A stretch of 47,589 nt of DNA from Bacteroidales bacterium (lineage in GTDB: Bacteria > Bacteroidota > Bacteroidia > Bacteroidales > UBA932). This document shows positions 29,351 to 38,857 of this stretch, piece after piece. The stretch lies in the NCBI GenBank assembly GCA_017550525.1, contig JAFZOU010000119.1:1-47589 (forward strand), given 5' to 3'. Position 1 is the first letter of the stretch, and every line of letters starts with the position of its first letter. The notes under the pieces were generated by a model. It was given only the letters and a program-made list of their open reading frames with translations. It was not told the DNA's origin and ran no database searches. The translations under genes were made by a program, and so were the position numbers.

Positions 29351-30367
29351 ATGTTTTTTAGACTTAAACGTGAAATTATTCAAAGGGGCCTGGAGAAAAG
29401 GAACAGGGAAAAGCCCTTTGACTATGATTACGCAGAGAATTACTCATTGGAGGGAATAACTGACCCTCTTATCAATAATTCCTATTATTTTTCCGCCCAC
29501 AGTGAGGGGCTGTCCTTTTATGCACGCTTAGGAAGGCGTGTGAATATGGACGAGACCTGGTTTGCAATATACCAGGGCGGCAAAATGTATTCTTTGCCAG
29601 TGGAGGATTTCCCTGCCGGGGAGTCTCCCATAAAGGTTGCAAAGAAGGCCGACACCTGGACCATCTCCTACAAAGGCATACTGAATGAAAAGGATGAGGT
29701 AGATTTCACCGGTACTTTCATTCCAAAGCAAGGGCCCATAGATTTCACCAGCAATATGCCCGCCGTAAGGATGGCAACAGGAATAGCCAACGAGAAATGG
29801 AGCAGGGACCTGTTCTCCAACCTCCAGGAAATCAGCGGCCAGTGCCATTATGAGCAGGAAGGCATCCTGAAAGGGGATTTTACCCTGAACGGCACCGCAA
29901 CTCCTTTTGAACTGCCCTGCGTGAGGGACCACTCCTTTGGAAAGCGTGACTGGAACTTTATGAACAACCACCTGTGGCTGATGGCCGTCTCGGAAGGCTG
30001 CCAGTTCAACTACTCCCTGGTGTCATATCCCGTAATCAGTGCCCTGGAGGTGGGAAATTACCGTGACACCGCAGGTATGCACTATATGATGCAGGCAAAC
30101 CTGGATCTCAGCAAGGTAGGAACTGGAGAAGTGCCGGAAGAACTGTCTTTCAGCGTCCTTCTGGACGATGGCCGGTCCATCCCCGTAAAAGCCCGGAAAC
30201 TCACCGGCGTAACCTATCATTTTCAGAACGGGCAGTACATCCTCATTGAGAGTATTGCAGAGTTCACAATAGATGGAAAAACCTGCCGAGGCATACTTGA
30301 AATAGGCTTTAACAGTGACAGCAGCCGTTTCTTTAACAAGAGAAATCTGGGAGAGATAAGAAGATGA
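29351..30367 (+). CDS. Lipocalin-like protein (DUF7064/CrtC-like) paired with PEP-synthase-like enzyme
   Basis: A 338-residue cytosolic protein without signal peptide. The motif PCVRDHSFGKRDWNFMNNHLWL matches the R-D-H-S-x-G-x-R-D-W core of lipocalin-like two-barrel proteins related to AttH/CrtC and DUF7064. Two beta-rich halves flank it (SFYARLGRRVNMDETW before, GVTYHFQNGQYILIE after). In animals and some bacteria such domains are fused or adjacent to PEP-synthase-like proteins, as they are here (4-bp overlap). Substrate unknown, probably a lipid or other hydrophobic compound. Confidence 0.68.
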   Translation: MFFRLKREIIQRGLEKRNREKPFDYDYAENYSLEGITDPLINNSYYFSAHSEGLSFYARLGRRVNMDETWFAIYQGGKMYSLPVEDFPAGESPIKVAKKADTWTISYKGILNEKDEVDFTGTFIPKQGPIDFTSNMPAVRMATGIANEKWSRDLFSNLQEISGQCHYEQEGILKGDFTLNGTATPFELPCVRDHSFGKRDWNFMNNHLWLMAVSEGCQFNYSLVSYPVISALEVGNYRDTAGMHYMMQANLDLSKVGTGEVPEELSFSVLLDDGRSIPVKARKLTGVTYHFQNGQYILIESIAEFTIDGKTCRGILEIGFNSDSSRFFNKRNLGEIRR

Positions 30368-32703
30368 AGATATATAACCTGGGAGAATTACCTGAAAAAC
30401 TATACAGTGAGGTAGGAGGGAAAGCAAAAGGTCTTGATGAACTTTCAAGGCACGGATATACCGTTCCCGCCGGATTTGTAATTACAGATATTGACAAGCT
30501 GGATGAGGAAGCAATCCTCACGGCATTTGACTCCCTTGGCACCGCCAAGGTGTCTGTCCGTTCTTCCGCCTCCAACGAGGACCAGGGCGCCGCATCAAAC
30601 GCCGGTCAGTATGAAACCTACCTCTTTGTAGACCGCGCCCACCTCATAGAAAGCGTTCAGAAATGCGTGGCGTCCCTTGATGCCGCCCGCGTGAAGGATT
30701 ACGCAAAGCATTTTGACCTTGAGAAGGGCCGGATGAACGTTGTGGTGCAGCAGATGATTGACAGTGAAAAGGCGGGCGTCCTTTTCACAGCCAGCCCTTC
30801 CAACGGCTCCGCAATCCTCATTGAGGCCGTCTCCGGGCAGGGGGAAAACCTTGTTTCGGGGCAGGTATCGGCCCATAGATATGAGATCTCAAGGAAGTAC
30901 TACAGGCCCGTTGCCGATGACCTTCTCTCGGAGGACGAGGTCCGTCTCCTCTATGAAACCGGCAAAAAGATAAGGGCCGATTTTTCCGGAGAACTTGACC
31001 TTGAATGGGCCATTGCAGGAGGGAAACTCTACCTCCTCCAGATGCGTCCCATCACAACCGAAGTCATAGACATAGAGGAATTTGACCGTGACGACGACAT
31101 CTCCGGCCACCTTTTCACCAAGAGAAACGTTGGGGAGATGATGCCCGGGGCTGTGACGCCGCTTACGCTCTCTACATCGGCCAAAGCCATAGACTACGGA
31201 ATGAGATATATGCTGGCCCTTGCCGGCGTATACAAAAGTGCCCACGAGGAGACCCCTCTTAGGCTCATTTCCTCAATATCCGGGCACCTTTTCTTTGACA
31301 TGAACCTGCTCTATGCCATGCACGCAAAGGTTGGCATAGCAAATCCTCAGTCAATGAACCTCTCAATAATGGGAGAGTACCATGATTATCCGCCAGTCAC
31401 CATTCCATATTCCAACGGAATTGTGCGCGCAATCAATTCAGTGAAGTTCCTCAAATACGTTTTCTCCGGCCACGCCGCTATGGGAAAACTGGACAGGCTC
31501 ATTCCAAGGATTGCGTTTGAGGGGGATACCTACAAGGGTCTCTATGCCAGCATAGACAGGAACCTTGCCCTTCTTGACGAGAGCCTTATCTACCACTATG
31601 CTTCATCGGCCTATTCAGGAAGTGCCACAAGTACGCTTTATATGATGGTGGACAAGTTCTTCCCGGACAAGAATGAGTACCAGTCTTTCCTCTCCAGCCT
31701 TCTTAGCAACATTCCCGGGATTGAGAGTGCCGATATCCTCAGCCGCCTCCAGGAACTTGCCTCTATGATAAAGGCCATTGATCCCGCTGCGGCATCATTC
31801 AAGGCCGATGAACTCCTCTCATTCATAGGAAAGCACCCTGCAGTAAGGGCTAAGTACCACGACTTCCTGAGTCTTCACGGCCATCGCTGCATCAAGGAGG
31901 CCGAGCTAAGGAACAAGCCCTGGAGGGAGGACGAGATTCCCCTTATGAACTACCTTTCCAGCATCATCAATTCTCCTATGAATCTTACCCAGAAAGAGGA
32001 GAAGATAGACTACCGGAAAAAGTTTGGCTTCATTAAGAATCCCCTTCTCAAGGCGGCCAGCATAATCTATGCAAAAAAGGCCCGTCAGGCCGTTGTGGAC
32101 AGGGAATACACCAAATCCAGGCTCATTGAAATCATAGACCTTTTCAAGACTCAATATGCCCGTCTGGCTGCTCTTCTTGTTTCCGCAGGGCTGCTTCCGG
32201 ATGCGGACCTCATTTACTTCTTTACGCATGATGAAATCGGCCTCCTGATTGACGGAGACGCCTCCCTTGTGCTGAAGGCGGTGCTCCGGCGCAAGGCCAA
32301 TGCCATCCAGGAAGGACTCTCCTTTGACGACACATACATAGGGAAGCCCATTGCCGATGTATTTGACATTGAGTCCGGAGAAGGTGAAATCACCGGCGTA
32401 CCCGTTTCAAACGGTTCCTGCGAGGGAATTGTGCGCATTGTGAACTGCGCCGATGACGCCAATGAACTCCGAAAAGGGGAGATTATGGTGGCCAGGTTCA
32501 CGGACATCGGCTGGACTCCTTACTATTCAATTGTGAACGGCCTCATTACGGAAATAGGATCCTCGCTGTCCCACGGCGCCGTTGTGGCACGTGAGTACGG
32601 CCTTCCCACAATTGTTAATGTAAAGGGCGCCACAAAGGTCCTTAAGAACGGCGACCACATTGTGATGGATGCCAGCCGCGGCCTTATCACAAAAGTGGCC
32701 TGA
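30364..32703 (+). CDS. PEP-synthase/rifampicin-phosphotransferase-like enzyme
   Basis: A 779-residue multidomain phosphotransferase. Residues 1-235 form the PPDK-type ATP-grasp domain (GGKAKGLDEL, VSVRSSASNEDQ, GVLFTASP, DLEWAIAGGKLYLLQMRP). A long middle domain follows, like the acceptor domain of rifampicin phosphotransferase. The C-terminal swivelling domain has GSSLSHGAVVAREYGLP with the phospho-carrier His737. No PEP-binding TIM barrel is present, so it is not a true PEP synthase. It probably phosphorylates an unknown small molecule using ATP. It overlaps the lipocalin-like gene by 4 bp. Confidence 0.85.
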   Translation: MKIYNLGELPEKLYSEVGGKAKGLDELSRHGYTVPAGFVITDIDKLDEEAILTAFDSLGTAKVSVRSSASNEDQGAASNAGQYETYLFVDRAHLIESVQKCVASLDAARVKDYAKHFDLEKGRMNVVVQQMIDSEKAGVLFTASPSNGSAILIEAVSGQGENLVSGQVSAHRYEISRKYYRPVADDLLSEDEVRLLYETGKKIRADFSGELDLEWAIAGGKLYLLQMRPITTEVIDIEEFDRDDDISGHLFTKRNVGEMMPGAVTPLTLSTSAKAIDYGMRYMLALAGVYKSAHEETPLRLISSISGHLFFDMNLLYAMHAKVGIANPQSMNLSIMGEYHDYPPVTIPYSNGIVRAINSVKFLKYVFSGHAAMGKLDRLIPRIAFEGDTYKGLYASIDRNLALLDESLIYHYASSAYSGSATSTLYMMVDKFFPDKNEYQSFLSSLLSNIPGIESADILSRLQELASMIKAIDPAAASFKADELLSFIGKHPAVRAKYHDFLSLHGHRCIKEAELRNKPWREDEIPLMNYLSSIINSPMNLTQKEEKIDYRKKFGFIKNPLLKAASIIYAKKARQAVVDREYTKSRLIEIIDLFKTQYARLAALLVSAGLLPDADLIYFFTHDEIGLLIDGDASLVLKAVLRRKANAIQEGLSFDDTYIGKPIADVFDIESGEGEITGVPVSNGSCEGIVRIVNCADDANELRKGEIMVARFTDIGWTPYYSIVNGLITEIGSSLSHGAVVAREYGLPTIVNVKGATKVLKNGDHIVMDASRGLITKVA

Positions 32704-32722
32704 TAATTGCGGGAGTAGAAGT

Positions 32723-33184
32723 ATGAAAAGAATTGTTTTAATTGTTCTGGCAGTTCTTCTTGCGCTGCCTGTGTTTGCTCAGGTGGGCAGGTTCAAGAAC
32801 ATCAAAACCTGGTATCCCGGCTATTCCCTCAAATTTGACACCGCAACGGGGGAACTCTTTGCCATCCATTATGACAATGAGGCCGATATGACCTTCGAGG
32901 CTGTTGTTTCCCCCAAGCAGAGCCACAATCATCACCAGATTGGCCGATACGAATTCCGCCGTACCGGTCATATCGGCACATATCAGATCTTTGATACCTC
33001 CAGCGGGGATTACATTACCGTGAAGTGGATCCCCAAGGACAGCGAGGGGAGGGATATGGGTATAGATGTGGACAGCCTCATCAACAGCGCCGGGGAAGGC
33101 ATCAAGAACCTTCTGAGGCTGATGGAAGAGGGGTTGGAGAAAGCCCGGGAGAACTTCCCGGACACTCTTGTAAGAGCCTCCTAG
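32723..33184 (+). CDS. Small exported protein
   Basis: A 153-residue secreted protein (signal peptide MKRIVLIVLAVLLALPVFAQ). The mature part is beta-rich at first (KTWYPGYSLKFDTATGELF, YEFRRTGHIGTYQIFD) and ends in an amphipathic helix (EGIKNLLRLMEEGLEKAREN). Family not recognised. It starts 20 bp after the PEP-synthase-like gene and may be co-transcribed. The earlier frame start at 32669 lies inside that gene and is rejected. Confidence 0.75.
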   Translation: MKRIVLIVLAVLLALPVFAQVGRFKNIKTWYPGYSLKFDTATGELFAIHYDNEADMTFEAVVSPKQSHNHHQIGRYEFRRTGHIGTYQIFDTSSGDYITVKWIPKDSEGRDMGIDVDSLINSAGEGIKNLLRLMEEGLEKARENFPDTLVRAS

Positions 33185-33207
33185 ACTATTATTACAGACA
33201 TTTCCAT

Positions 33208-33678
33208 ATGAGAAAACTTTACGTTCTTATAGCGGCGCTTCTTATTGCCGCACCGGTTGTAAGTTCCTGTGGCAGTACTTCCAAGACCACTGAGACCACT
33301 TCAAAAGAAAATGTGGTGCGCACTCCCTCCACTGTCCGTAACCGCATCCTTTCCATGGGCCGGAGCCACCCTGAGGGCTTCACCCTGGATGTTCACACCA
33401 TGGAAGAGCCCAAGACGGGCATTGCCGTTGCGTATGCAGAGACAAAGGGGATGAGAGGCAACCGTGACATCTACAATGTTACCGCCCACGCCTATTCCCA
33501 TGACGGCTATGTTGGCGGCTGGAAGGACAAGGAATCCGGAAACTACTACTACGAGAGCGTAAAACTGTTCCCGGAAGAAGACCTTGAGGGCGCCATGAAG
33601 TTTGCCCGTGAAAACGGTCAGAAATCCGTGTACATCCTCTCTTCTGAAACTGAAATTCCGGTTCAGAGCGAGTTGTAA
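33208..33678 (+). CDS. Small lipoprotein
   Basis: A 156-residue lipoprotein (lipobox VVSSC). The mature part has a Thr/Ser-rich linker (GSTSKTTETTSKENV) and a compact alpha/beta domain (SHPEGFTLDVHTMEEPKTGI, VAYAETKGM, FPEEDLEGAMKFARENGQKS). Family not recognised. It follows the previous gene by 23 bp. Its 3' end overlaps the convergent cupin gene by 16 bp. Confidence 0.75.
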   Translation: MRKLYVLIAALLIAAPVVSSCGSTSKTTETTSKENVVRTPSTVRNRILSMGRSHPEGFTLDVHTMEEPKTGIAVAYAETKGMRGNRDIYNVTAHAYSHDGYVGGWKDKESGNYYYESVKLFPEEDLEGAMKFARENGQKSVYILSSETEIPVQSEL

Positions 33679-34454
33679 ATGCTGTCAGTGACGGGCTCCA
33701 GCCACTCATTGGAGGCACCTTCCTGCACGTCCTTATGGTAGGTGATGTGCTGGAACCAGGAGTCTGCGGCAGCGCCGTGCCAGTGCTTGACCTCTGCGGG
33801 AACGGAGATTATGGTTCCAGCGGTCATCGGCACTGCTTCCTTGCCCCATTCCTGATACCAGCCGCGGCCGGCCACACAGATTAGTACCTGGACCTGCTTG
33901 TGGTGGATGTGCCAGTTGTTGCGGCAGCGGGGCTCGAAGGTGACGTTCATAAGGCCTGCTTCAAGGGATGCCAGATAACTGTTTCCGGTGAAATACTGCG
34001 CATAGGCGGTGTTGGGCTCACCCTGGGGCCATACTGAGAAGTCTACAGTTTTGATCATAGTTTCGTTTGTTGTTCTGATATACTTTGCATCGTTTGCGGT
34101 GAGGTCTTCATCGGCCCTGTAATAGCGCTCTGCCTTCATTGTAAGGTTGTACTTTTCACGGAGGGCGGCGATTGTCCCCATCATAGGGGTCTGGTGATGG
34201 GCGTCAAGGGCCTTCTGGGAAGCCCAGCTGTCTATGAGGAGCACGGTTTCGGGGTCCTCCTGAGACAGGAAGTATTCATAGCGGAGGTTGCCTTCCTCGG
34301 CCCTTATGGCACTTGCAGTGCCGCTTGATTCCATCTCCTCCATAAACTTCCGGGCGCTGCCGTTCTCACCGGTGTAGTACAGGTTCATGGTGATAGGTTG
34401 CTGCTTGCAGGACATGGCTAAAAGTGCTAAAATGATTAAACGGATTGCTTTCAT
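33663..34454 (-). CDS. Lipoprotein with monooxygenase-like (ABM) and cupin domains
   Basis: A 263-residue protein with lipobox LLAMSC. Residues 22-108 form a ferredoxin-like ABM/quinol monooxygenase domain (MNLYYTGENGSARKF, NLRYEYFLSQEDPETVLLIDSW). Residues 135-250 form a cupin with metal-type ligands (NNWHIHHKQVQVL, PAEVKHWHGAA). Such proteins commonly accompany flavodoxins and alpha/beta hydrolases under AraC regulators in Bacteroidales. The substrate is unknown. Last gene of a three-gene operon, overlapping the flavodoxin gene by 4 bp. Confidence 0.82.
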   Translation of the reverse strand: MKAIRLIILALLAMSCKQQPITMNLYYTGENGSARKFMEEMESSGTASAIRAEEGNLRYEYFLSQEDPETVLLIDSWASQKALDAHHQTPMMGTIAALREKYNLTMKAERYYRADEDLTANDAKYIRTTNETMIKTVDFSVWPQGEPNTAYAQYFTGNSYLASLEAGLMNVTFEPRCRNNWHIHHKQVQVLICVAGRGWYQEWGKEAVPMTAGTIISVPAEVKHWHGAAADSWFQHITYHKDVQEGASNEWLEPVTDSIYNSL

Positions 34455-35455
34455 AGCTTTTCAAATTTTACTGAGACGCTTCCACGGCCAAGGGCATCGG
34501 CCAGTCCGGTAATATCTTCAATCTTTCCTATTCTGGTATAATTGTAGCCTCCTGCCAGGCCGTAGAATAATACCACGCAGTCACCGCTGTAGAGCATAAT
34601 GTCCCCAGCCTCAATGCGGTCATAACGACTGTCATTTTGGGGCAGGGCTACGCCGTAGCAGTATTTCTCGTTGCCGTTAAGTTCACTCATTTCAAGTGTC
34701 ATGGGCAGTCTCTGAATGAAGGCCTTACCGGTTTCTGAGCCCTCGATAGTTGCTGTAAAAGCCTTTCCGGCGGCTGTGATTGTGACTTTCATAGTGGTAT
34801 CTTCTTGATTTGAGGGGAACATTTTGCTGCACCAGGAGGCGGTGAGTTCGCTGGCCTGGTTTACCTCAGAGGCACGGATCCAGAGGCTGTCCTGGAGGAA
34901 GTTTCCGGAGGGGATGAGGCGTTTTGCATCGGCCACAACAGAAGAAATGCCGCTGCTGGCGCTGGAGACGATTAGTCCTATGGTTTTCCCAGCCATCTTT
35001 GAACCGTTCTGGAAGAGGTAGGTTTGCATAGGGGCGGCCATATTGCTCCACCAAAGGGGAGTTACAATGATAATTGTGTCGTAGTTTGAGGCATCCTTTT
35101 TCACTGGCTTTATGGCAGGGTAACTGGCGGGATCCGAAGGGTTATTGCGGATGGCCGCGATGAGGCTGCTTCCAATCTCGTAATTATTTGCAGCGTAGTC
35201 CAGGCCTTCTTCGGCGGGGAGGATTTCAAGGACATCGGCCTCAATACTGGAGGTGAGGGCGTTGACGATGGCCCTGCAGTTGCCGGTGAAACTGTAGTAT
35301 GCAACAAGGGTTTTGCCGGTGGCAGCGTGGGTCTTGGGGCCTTCACTCTGTTCCGGTTTATTCTGCTCCGGGTGGTCCTGCTTTGCAGGCTGAGGAGATG
35401 CGGTACAGGAAGCCGTGACGGTAGCCAGCGCTATGAAAAGATTCAGAAGTTTCAT
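34451..35455 (-). CDS. Flavodoxin fused to cyclophilin-like domain, lipoprotein
   Basis: A 334-residue protein with lipobox TASC and a charged Pro/Glu-rich linker. The flavodoxin domain (residues 48-215) shows LVAYYSFTGNCRAIV, the FMN-phosphate loop, and IIIVTPLWWSNMAAPMQTYL. From Met221 (MKVTITAAGKAFTATIEG) a cyclophilin-like domain follows with GDIMLYSGDCVVLFYG. The fold order suggests fusion of two proteins that are often separate genes. It likely transfers electrons from FMN in an exported pathway. It overlaps both operon neighbours by 4 bp. Confidence 0.84.
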   Translation of the reverse strand: MKLLNLFIALATVTASCTASPQPAKQDHPEQNKPEQSEGPKTHAATGKTLVAYYSFTGNCRAIVNALTSSIEADVLEILPAEEGLDYAANNYEIGSSLIAAIRNNPSDPASYPAIKPVKKDASNYDTIIIVTPLWWSNMAAPMQTYLFQNGSKMAGKTIGLIVSSASSGISSVVADAKRLIPSGNFLQDSLWIRASEVNQASELTASWCSKMFPSNQEDTTMKVTITAAGKAFTATIEGSETGKAFIQRLPMTLEMSELNGNEKYCYGVALPQNDSRYDRIEAGDIMLYSGDCVVLFYGLAGGYNYTRIGKIEDITGLADALGRGSVSVKFEKL

Positions 35456-36495
35456 TTCAAGTTGGTCTTGAAGAAGTTCTCAATCTTGTCATAGGGGATG
35501 ACGCCGGCTACGTCATCGTAGAGATCCACGTGGGAAGCGCCGGGGATAATCATAAGTTCCTTGTTCTTTCCGGTCATAAGGCCAAAGGCGTACTCGCTGA
35601 AATAGCGGCTGTGGGCCTTCTCACCGTGGATAAGGAGCACGGGGTTCTCAATTTCACCGGCCCAGGCAAGGAGCGGCTGGTTCAGGAAACTCTGGCATCC
35701 GGTAACATTCCAGCCATCATTTGAGTTGCCGCTTCTCTTGTGATAGCCGCGTGGAGTTTTGTAGTAGGCGTGGTAATCTTTCACAAACCAGGGAGCGTCT
35801 TCCGGGAGTGGATCGATGACTCCACCGGCGCGCTTGTAGGTGCCGGACTTGTAGTCTTCCGTGCGCTGTGCGGCAAGGGCGCGACGCTTTTCCATACGCT
35901 GTGCGGGAGTATCCTCGCTGGCAAAGTAGCCTTCAACGTTGACCTTGCTCATATCGTACATTGTGGAAGCCACGGTGGCCTTGATCCTGGGGTCAAGCGC
36001 GGCGGCATTGATAGCCATACCGCCAAATCCGCATATGCCGATGATTCCAATGCGTTCAGGATCTACCATTTCGCATGTTGAAAGGAAGTCCACTGCAGCA
36101 AGGAAATCTTCCGTGTTGATGTCCGGAGATGCCATCCTGCGGGGCTCTCCGCCGGATTCTCCAGTAAATGAGGGGTCAAAGGCAACGGTCACAAACCCGC
36201 GTTCCGCCATATGCTGGGCATAGAGGCCGGAGGACTGCTCCTTGACGGCTCCAAACGGGCCTGAAACCGCAATTGCAGGGAGAGACACAGCAATCTCCTT
36301 GGGCCAGTACATATCGGCCGCAAGTTCAATGCCGTAGCGGTTGTGGAAAGTGACCTTGCTGTGGTTCACAAGTTCTGATTTTGGGAATGTCTTGTCCCAT
36401 TCCTGGGTAAGGTTAAGTGTATTCATATCTGAAGTTTTTGTTCTGCACGAGAGAAGCATCATGGATGCAAGGGTTATGGTAATTATTCTTTTCAT
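35452..36495 (-). CDS. Lipoprotein alpha/beta hydrolase with Cys nucleophile elbow
   Basis: A 347-residue protein with lipobox MLLSC. The alpha/beta-hydrolase core shows FDPSFTGESGG, IGIIGICGFGGMAI (the nucleophile elbow has Cys instead of Ser, as in dienelactone hydrolases), LLIHGEKAHS and PGASHVDLYD with the catalytic His. Members of this Bacteroidales group are usually regulated by a divergent AraC protein, present here at 36599. The substrate is unknown. First gene of the operon 36495-33663. Confidence 0.85.
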   Translation of the reverse strand: MKRIITITLASMMLLSCRTKTSDMNTLNLTQEWDKTFPKSELVNHSKVTFHNRYGIELAADMYWPKEIAVSLPAIAVSGPFGAVKEQSSGLYAQHMAERGFVTVAFDPSFTGESGGEPRRMASPDINTEDFLAAVDFLSTCEMVDPERIGIIGICGFGGMAINAAALDPRIKATVASTMYDMSKVNVEGYFASEDTPAQRMEKRRALAAQRTEDYKSGTYKRAGGVIDPLPEDAPWFVKDYHAYYKTPRGYHKRSGNSNDGWNVTGCQSFLNQPLLAWAGEIENPVLLIHGEKAHSRYFSEYAFGLMTGKNKELMIIPGASHVDLYDDVAGVIPYDKIENFFKTNLK

Positions 36496-36598
36496 GGTGC
36501 AAAGGTACGCCTTCCGTATTGGAATTACTTACCGATTTTCGCTGGATTTATACCAATATCGCAGAAATTTGCAAATTTTTGAGGATTTTCATACCTTT

Positions 36599-37501
36599 AT
36601 GGCCGATATGAAGAACATCCTTCGCGTTACCGGTCCCAATGATTATGCCGGCTTTCTGGGTGCACCAGTCCTGCACCCGCTTGTTGCCGTAATCCACTAC
36701 GATGAAGTCTCTCCAATCCGCTCCAGCCTTAACCGTTACGGCGTATACGGCCTTTTCATCCAGAAGAATTTCCCCCGGAACCTCACCTACGGAATGAAGA
36801 TGTTCGACGCTCCGGACGGTTCCATAATTGCCGTGGAGCCCGGCCAGATTGGGGGTAAGGAAGATGACGGTGAAAAGATATTCATAAGCGGCTGGGTGCT
36901 AATGTTCTCTCCGGAACTAATTCACGGAACGGATCTGGAGCCCCGGATGAAGGATTATCATTTCTTCTCCTACTTTGCCACGGAAACCCTCCGTATGGAG
37001 GCTTCAGAGTGGGGAAGGATCACCCAGTTACTGACGCAACTCCGCCACGAACTTCAGGAGAATGAGGATTCGCCGGCCTTAAGGACCGTCATCCTTGGAT
37101 ATATAAGGCTCATTCTGGAGTATTGCAACCGCATATATCTGAGGCAGATATCGGCCGATGACAAGGCGTCTTCAGATATCCTGAAGCGCTTCCACGGCCT
37201 TCTCCGTGAATACTACCTTTCCGGCCTCCAGATAGACCTTGGCGTTCCTTCCGTCCAGTACTGCGCATCACAGTTGGCATATTCTCCCAGATACCTTGGT
37301 GATGTAATCCACAGGGCTACCGGCGGCACTGCAATAGGCTACATCCACTCATTTGTGATTGAACAGGGGAAGAACCTCCTCATGAACGGTCACAATATCA
37401 ATGAGACAGCCCACCTCCTGGGATTTGACTTCCCACATCACTTCACACGCCTGTTCAAGAAAGTCACCGGACTCACTCCCTCGCAATTTATGAAAATGTA
37501 G
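36599..37501 (+). CDS. AraC-family transcriptional regulator
   Basis: A 300-residue regulator. The N-terminal part is cupin-like (HPLVAVIHYDEVSP, SGWVLMFSPELIHGT). The C-terminal 100 residues form the AraC double HTH (VQYCASQLAYSPRYLGDVIH, then NINETAHLLGFDFPHHFTRLFKKVTGLTPSQF). It is divergent from the alpha/beta hydrolase operon and very likely its regulator. The frame opens far upstream at 36341, but that part overlaps the other gene. ATG 36599 (MADMKNIL) or 36608 are both possible; a TACCTTTA box at 36592-36599 would favour 36608. Confidence 0.9.
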   Translation: MADMKNILRVTGPNDYAGFLGAPVLHPLVAVIHYDEVSPIRSSLNRYGVYGLFIQKNFPRNLTYGMKMFDAPDGSIIAVEPGQIGGKEDDGEKIFISGWVLMFSPELIHGTDLEPRMKDYHFFSYFATETLRMEASEWGRITQLLTQLRHELQENEDSPALRTVILGYIRLILEYCNRIYLRQISADDKASSDILKRFHGLLREYYLSGLQIDLGVPSVQYCASQLAYSPRYLGDVIHRATGGTAIGYIHSFVIEQGKNLLMNGHNINETAHLLGFDFPHHFTRLFKKVTGLTPSQFMKM

Positions 37502-37642
37502 TGCGCTTAGGGGTACAAAATGTGTGCAGGGTAACCGCAAAAAAGGGGTGTTTTTGCAGTTAGGGGTCCAGTAGTATGGCCCCCTAACCGCACCATTATT
37601 CTTTTTTTTGCTAAATTTGTACTGCAAAAAGTGGTTAGACAG

Positions 37643-38857
37643 ATGCGAGAGTTTTTGATGTCCCTTTTGAAAGTGGTCTCAGAGATGAGCCCGTACCTGC
37701 TGCTGGGTTTTCTCATAGCGGGGCTGTTGCACGTGTTTGTGCCAAAGGGATTCTATAGAAAATATCTCTCCAGGGACAATAAGTGGGCTGTTCTATGGGC
37801 CGCGCTTCTTGGGGTTCCGCTGCCGCTCTGCTCCTGCGGGGTCATCCCCACGGCAATAGGCCTGAGACGTGAAAATGCATCCAAAGGCGCAGTGGCATCG
37901 TTTCTCATTGCAACGCCCCAAACGGGGATAGACTCCATCCTGGCAACGTTTTCCCTGCTGGGACTGAGCTTTGCCATTGTCCGTCCGGTGGCAGCACTGG
38001 TGACAGGTATCTGCGGCGGCATTCTTGTGAACAGGCTGGCAGGGGAGGAAGATGGAGAATCGGCCCGGAATGATTCCTGCAAGGTGGAATCCGGCAGCCG
38101 AATCTGGCGCGTCCTGAAGTACGCCTACTTTGAGATGATTCAGGATATTGGAGGGAGGCTTGCTATCGGCCTCCTGGTGGCTGCTCTTATCCAGGTGGCT
38201 GTTCCTGACCAGTTTTTCCTTCAGTTTGGCTCCGAGCCTCTCCTCCAGATGCTGGTCATTCTCATAGTTGCCATCCCTATGTACATCTGCTCCACCGGTA
38301 GCATTCCTGTGGCGGCGGCGCTCATGATGAAAGGCTTGTCGCCGGGTGCTGCACTGGTAATGCTTATGGCGGGGCCAGCAGTGAACCTGGCATCAATCCT
38401 TGTGGTCCGGAAGGCCCTTGGAAGCCGTTTTACGTGGATTTACCTTGGCACAATAGTGGCGTTCTCCATTGGCTTCGGGCTTGTCATCAATGCTATCGGC
38501 CTCAAGGTTCCTGAAGCCGCGGGAATTGCTTCCTGCTGCGCTTCAGAGGCACTTCCCAGTACTTTCAAACTAATTTGCGCGGCCGTTCTCACAATTCTTA
38601 TTATCTTTGCCCTTACTATGAAACTTTTTGAACGCTTTAAAGCTAAGGCTCAGGACCCTGACACCGCCGTGTATACCGTAGAAGGAATGCACTGCAGCCA
38701 CTGCGAGGCTGCCGTCTGCCGCGCCGTGGAAGAAGTTCCCGGAGTGGAGGAGGCCAAGGCCAGCGCATCGGCAAAACGCCTCATCATCAAGGGCCCTGCA
38801 AAGGCAGAAGACATCCGCGCCGCCGTAGAAAAGGCCGGATACACATTCAAAGGATAA
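37643..38857 (+). CDS. SO_0444-type metal efflux permease with C-terminal HMA domain
   Basis: A 404-residue inner-membrane protein. The permease part has the signature PLPLCSCGVIPTAIGLR and the second-half match MYICSTGSIPVAAALM, both with the conserved Cys of Cu/Zn-efflux permeases. The last 65 residues form a heavy-metal-associated domain with GMHCSHCEAAV. Predicted to export copper or zinc. A GTG at 37631 is in frame, but TAAATTTG (37612-37619) and ATG 37643 agree better. The next gene overlaps the stop by 1 bp (TAATG), and a TonB receptor follows: a metal-homeostasis operon. Confidence 0.9.
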   Translation: MREFLMSLLKVVSEMSPYLLLGFLIAGLLHVFVPKGFYRKYLSRDNKWAVLWAALLGVPLPLCSCGVIPTAIGLRRENASKGAVASFLIATPQTGIDSILATFSLLGLSFAIVRPVAALVTGICGGILVNRLAGEEDGESARNDSCKVESGSRIWRVLKYAYFEMIQDIGGRLAIGLLVAALIQVAVPDQFFLQFGSEPLLQMLVILIVAIPMYICSTGSIPVAAALMMKGLSPGAALVMLMAGPAVNLASILVVRKALGSRFTWIYLGTIVAFSIGFGLVINAIGLKVPEAAGIASCCASEALPSTFKLICAAVLTILIIFALTMKLFERFKAKAQDPDTAVYTVEGMHCSHCEAAVCRAVEEVPGVEEAKASASAKRLIIKGPAKAEDIRAAVEKAGYTFKG

